A DNA stretch of 35,974 nucleotides from an uncultured bacterium (GTDB lineage: Bacteria; Patescibacteriota; Minisyncoccia; Moranbacterales; UBA2206): contig CAIZXS010000019.1 in assembly GCA_903937035.1 (NCBI GenBank), forward strand, positions 1 to 35,974. Direction: 5' to 3'. This document shows positions 33,629 through 35,974 of this stretch, piece after piece. The notes beneath the pieces are model-generated. The model searched no databases, was not told the origin of the DNA, and worked only from the letters and a program-made list of their open reading frames with translations. The first letter of the stretch is position 1; each line of letters opens with the position of its first letter. The translations under genes and the position numbers were made by a program.

Positions 33629-33649
33629 ATTTGCAGAAGACGCGTCAGA

Positions 33650-33681
33650 AGCAAAAAACTCCCGAAAGGGAGTTTTTTGCT
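33650..33681. terminator. Perfect bidirectional terminator
   Basis: AGCAAAAAACTCCC (33650-33663) and GGGAGTTTTTTGCT (33668-33681), loop GAAA: 14 perfect pairs with A and T runs on both sides. It stops the membrane gene from the left and the tRNA from the right. Confidence 0.95.
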
Positions 33682-33685
33682 GTAT

Positions 33686-33772
33686 TGGTGCCAAAGGAGA
33701 GAATCGAACTCTCATGGGATTACTCCCGCACGATTTTGAGTCGTGTGCGTCTACCAGTTCCGCCACTTCGGC
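33686..33772 (-). tRNA. tRNA-Leu (anticodon CAA), CCA encoded
   Basis: Read on the minus strand: acceptor GCCGAAG with CTTTGGC, D-arm with GGTAGACGC, anticodon stem CACGA/TCGTG around loop CTCAAAA (anticodon CAA), a long variable arm CGGGAGTAATCCC typical of Leu, T-arm GAGAG-TTCGATT-CTCTC, discriminator A and templated CCA. 87 bases. Confidence 0.95.
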
Positions 33773-33785
33773 ATATATCTACCAT

Positions 33786-33814
33786 TTGGAGATGTCCCAA
33801 ACTTGTAGTATAAT
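33786..33814 (+). promoter_or_regulatory. parA promoter
   Basis: TTGGAG (33786-33791), 17 bases, TATAAT (33809-33814). Predicted start about 33821, so the mRNA is nearly leaderless (ATG at 33828). Confidence 0.75.
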
Positions 33815-33834
33815 TCACTTATTGATTATGGCAA
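33807..33834 (-). promoter_or_regulatory. tRNA-Leu promoter, overlapping that of parA
   Basis: Minus strand TTGCCA (33834-33829), 16 bases, TATACT (33812-33807). It uses four of the same six base pairs as the parA -10, and its -35 covers the parA start codon. Confidence 0.65.
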
Positions 33835-34616
33835 AAATTATTTCATTAGTCAACCAGAAGGGCGGAGTGGGCAAAACCACCTCTGCCATTAACCTTGCGA
33901 CCTATTTAGCGTCAGCAGGGAAGTTTGTGCTCCTTGTTGATCTTGATCCTCAGGGCAATGCATCATCTGGATTGGGTTTCGACATCCGCACGATTGACAA
34001 AAGTCTCTATCATTCCATGATTTTAGGTGAGCATCCGTCAAAGATTATTATGCGCACGGAAACTCTCGGACATGACCTAATTCCTTCCTCGCAAGACTTG
34101 GCGGGAGCTGGAATCGAGCTTGTGCACATGGATAATCGTGAATTTCGATTATATAACGTTCTGCGAGAAATCCGTACAAATTATGACTATATCATTATTG
34201 ATTCCCCGCCAAGCCTGGGCCTACTGACGATTAATGGTCTTGTGGCGAGTGATGAAATAATCATTCCGGTGCAAACGGAGTATTTTGCGTTGGAGGGGCT
34301 TAGTCAGCTTTTGAATACAATAACGCTTGTAAAAGAGAATTTGCAGCCAAAATTGAAAATAATGGGAGCGCTACTCACAATGTATGACCGGAGAAATCGC
34401 CTAGCGCGGCAAGTAGTAAAAGAGGTGCAAGATCATTTTCCTGGACATGTTTTTGACAGTGTGATTCCACGTTCAGTGCGTCTCGCTGAGGCGCCTGGTT
34501 TTGGAAAATCCATTCTTGGTTTTGATGCTTTTTCGCGTGGCGCACGGTCGTATAAAAATTTTGCCAAGGAAGTGATTGGTCTTGAGAAGAAAGACGTTAA
34601 AAAGTTTTCAGTGTAG
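33828..34616 (+). CDS. parA: Chromosome-partitioning ATPase ParA/Soj
   Basis: 262-residue deviant-Walker ATPase that moves ParB-bound origins. QKGGVGKTTSAINLA (10-24) holds both Lys of the deviant P-loop; DLDPQGNASSG and IIDSPPSLGLLT are the A' and B motifs. The start at 33828 is firm because the in-frame extension to 33618 crosses the tRNA and terminator. No SD. Separated from parB by a mobile repeat. Confidence 0.95.
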   Translation: MAKIISLVNQKGGVGKTTSAINLATYLASAGKFVLLVDLDPQGNASSGLGFDIRTIDKSLYHSMILGEHPSKIIMRTETLGHDLIPSSQDLAGAGIELVHMDNREFRLYNVLREIRTNYDYIIIDSPPSLGLLTINGLVASDEIIIPVQTEYFALEGLSQLLNTITLVKENLQPKLKIMGALLTMYDRRNRLARQVVKEVQDHFPGHVFDSVIPRSVRLAEAPGFGKSILGFDAFSRGARSYKNFAKEVIGLEKKDVKKFSV

Positions 34617-34641
34617 GAATTTTTTGTAAACAAAAAATCCT

Positions 34642-34778
34642 GTCATCCTGAGCGTAGCGTAGCGAATCCGAAGGATCTGCTGGCAATAATCTGTAGTTTT
34701 CCTATAAATCATTAAGCTGGCGATAATGGAAAGCAGATCCTTCGACTGCGTTCGAGTGCGAACTCCGCTCAGGATGAC
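34642..34778. repeat. 137-bp inverted-repeat element, copy 2
   Basis: GTCATCCTGAGCG at the left end, CGCTCAGGATGAC at the right: perfect 13-base terminal inverted repeat, with inner GAAGGATCTGC / GCAGATCCTTC. It is the same length as the copy at 11404-11540. It splits parA from parB. Confidence 0.9.
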
Positions 34779-34808
34779 AAAATTTAAGTTTTAGTAAAAA
34801 TAAAAAAT

Positions 34809-35768
34809 ATGGCTCAGAATTATGGTTTAGGGAGAGGACTTTCATCGCTCATCCCACAACGAAAACCAACTAGCGTCAGTACCGATGAGGGGGAGAAAAA
34901 AATAGATAAACCTGAAGCAGATTTCAATTATTTTGGTTCTCAGGTTGAGAAGGTGGCGAGTGGTGCGATTGCGCCTGTTGCCACGAAGCTACTCGAGGAT
35001 CATGAGATTGAAATTAATAAAATTGTTCCCAATCCACATCAGCCTCGTTTTCATTTTGATGAAATAAGGTTGCAAGAACTTTCTAGTTCAATCAAGGAAC
35101 ACGGGATTATCCAACCAATCGTGGTTAGTCGCAATGGTGAGCAGTATGAGATCATTGCCGGTGAGCGACGTTTTCAGGCAGCAAAACTAGCAGGACTTCT
35201 TAAGGTGCCCGTGGTAGTGCGTGATGTGACTGAGCAACAAAAATTGGAACTCGCGATTATTGAAAATATTCAGCGGCATGATTTGAACCCTATTGAGGAA
35301 GCGCGCTCGTATCAAAAACTGATGGATGATTTTGACATGGGGCAAGAAGAAGTTGCGCAAAAATTGGGGAAAAGTCGCAGTACGGTGGCGAACAAATTGC
35401 GCATATTGAATCTGTCTGTTGAAATTCAGAAGGCGCTTATGGAAGGAAAAATTACTGAGGGACACGCCAAAGCAATTTTGGCCATTGAAAATCCGGAAAA
35501 ACAAAAAGCCCTTTTTGACCTGATCATAAAAAGCGGACTCACTGTTCGTCAGACAGAAAGCAAAACTAAAGAAATTTCCGTACGTACCCACAGTCGTCAC
35601 GTGAGTGTTGACCCAGAGCAAAAAGCGCTTGAGGATAATTTGTCTCAAGCTCTTAATACTAAGGTTAAATTGCAAAAATCTGGCACTGGCGGAAAAATTG
35701 TGATTGAATTTTATTCCGAAGAGGAGCTAAAAAATATCGCGGAGAATATTGAGCGGATTGGGAGGTAG
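34809..35768 (+). CDS. parB: Chromosome-partitioning protein ParB
   Basis: 319-residue CTPase/DNA-binding protein that loads at parS. It has the N-terminal ParA-contact motif GLGRGLSSLIPQ, the ParB nuclease-like/CTP region NPHQPRFHFD, IKEHGIIQPIVV and the GERRFQAAKLAG motif, a helix-turn-helix (QEEVAQKLGKSRSTVANKLRIL), and a C-terminal dimerisation domain ending in an IVIEFYSEEEL stretch. The length is typical. No SD; ATG follows an A-rich leader. I found no perfect parS site in the window. Confidence 0.95.
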   Translation: MAQNYGLGRGLSSLIPQRKPTSVSTDEGEKKIDKPEADFNYFGSQVEKVASGAIAPVATKLLEDHEIEINKIVPNPHQPRFHFDEIRLQELSSSIKEHGIIQPIVVSRNGEQYEIIAGERRFQAAKLAGLLKVPVVVRDVTEQQKLELAIIENIQRHDLNPIEEARSYQKLMDDFDMGQEEVAQKLGKSRSTVANKLRILNLSVEIQKALMEGKITEGHAKAILAIENPEKQKALFDLIIKSGLTVRQTESKTKEISVRTHSRHVSVDPEQKALEDNLSQALNTKVKLQKSGTGGKIVIEFYSEEELKNIAENIERIGR

Positions 35769-35776
35769 GATGCGCT

Positions 35777-35896
35777 ATTCGCAAACTTAGCAATATTAAG
35801 CACAATATCCGAAAACACTTCGGATATAAACGAGTTGTGGCGAAATGTCACGCGCTCCGCTTGTTCCATTTCACCACAATGCGAAGCTCTGCGAAT
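35777..35896. other. Structured non-coding tail, unknown
   Basis: Nested pairing: ATTCGCA (35777-35783) with TGCGAAT (35890-35896) encloses two hairpins. One is ATATCCGAA/TTCGGATAT (35805-35813 with 35819-35827). The other is TTGTGG-c-GAAATG with CATTTC-a-CCACAA (35835-35847 with 35867-35879), with an inner GCG/CGC. The layout is that of a three-way junction RNA or a palindromic element. The last 60 bases of the window are visibly more GC-rich. No gene is visible between 35769 and the end. Confidence 0.5.
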
Positions 35897-35974
35897 GGGC
35901 TATCATTTCAAAACAGAACTGTCCGCAACCTCCGCGCCTGCCACATCGCACAACTCCCGCTATACGGCGCAACG

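Noticed and set aside
33618-33827. N-terminal extension of parA
   Set aside because: The in-frame extension runs through a perfect terminator and the tRNA-Leu gene; the P-loop start at 33828 matches the family.
35835-35974. Integron attC-like site at the window end
   Set aside because: The long imperfect stem is suggestive, but I find no GTTRRRY/RYYYAAC core pair at its ends and no integrase.

Overview
The window looks like a piece of chromosome from a reduced-genome bacterium, most likely a Candidate Phyla Radiation (Patescibacteria, Parcubacteria-like) organism. This is inferred from its AT-rich composition, from core genes that start with no Shine-Dalgarno (SD) sequence, from small lineage-specific proteins of unknown function, and from many short palindromic intergenic repeats. 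TGA is used as a stop (for example at 5190-5192, just before a strong terminator), so the TGA-to-glycine code of Gracilibacteria/Absconditabacteria does not apply.

Layout. 1-8012 (mostly +): a small membrane protein, a large exported beta-helix protein with three Ig-like repeats, an AIR-synthase (PurM) homologue behind an attenuator-like leader, a coiled-coil protein with a possible degenerate kinase fold, a small secreted or anchored protein, and an RmlD-like reductase. 8015-13115: purine block with an amidohydrolase and a long-form GMP synthase on the minus strand, divergent from IMP dehydrogenase. 13216-20952: cell-surface block with a GH28 glycosidase, two tandem equal-length GT-C glycosyltransferases, a geranylgeranyl-reductase-family flavoprotein and a lysozyme-like anchored protein. 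21236-25606: a DEAD-box RNA helicase with a long structured leader, a transglutaminase-like protein, then secE-nusG-rplK-(small membrane gene)-rplA. 25685-32358: a P-loop kinase, a roughly 570-base non-coding repeat-rich stretch, pth, an LCP-family ligase, and lepB-hisS-hinT-rpsU-yqeY. 32382-35974: two orphan genes, tRNA-Leu(CAA), parA, parB and a structured non-coding tail.

How it fits together. GuaB and GuaA make GMP from IMP. SecE and LepB serve export of the predicted secreted proteins. The LCP protein, GT-C transferases and GH28 enzyme concern surface polymers. ParA and ParB handle chromosome segregation, which suggests the right end may lie near the replication origin.

Most notable points. 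(1) Almost no gene has an SD, but rpsU (bS21) and four accessory genes have strong ones, a pattern that could reflect bS21/anti-SD-controlled translation. (2) Two families of 137-145 bp inverted-repeat elements are each present twice, and a palindromic mini-repeat has been absorbed in frame into guaA. (3) The purM-like gene and the orphan at 32598 each have a structured leader that looks regulatory. (4) parA and tRNA-Leu appear to share one -10 region in opposite directions. All functional statements come from reading motifs by eye; no database search was run.
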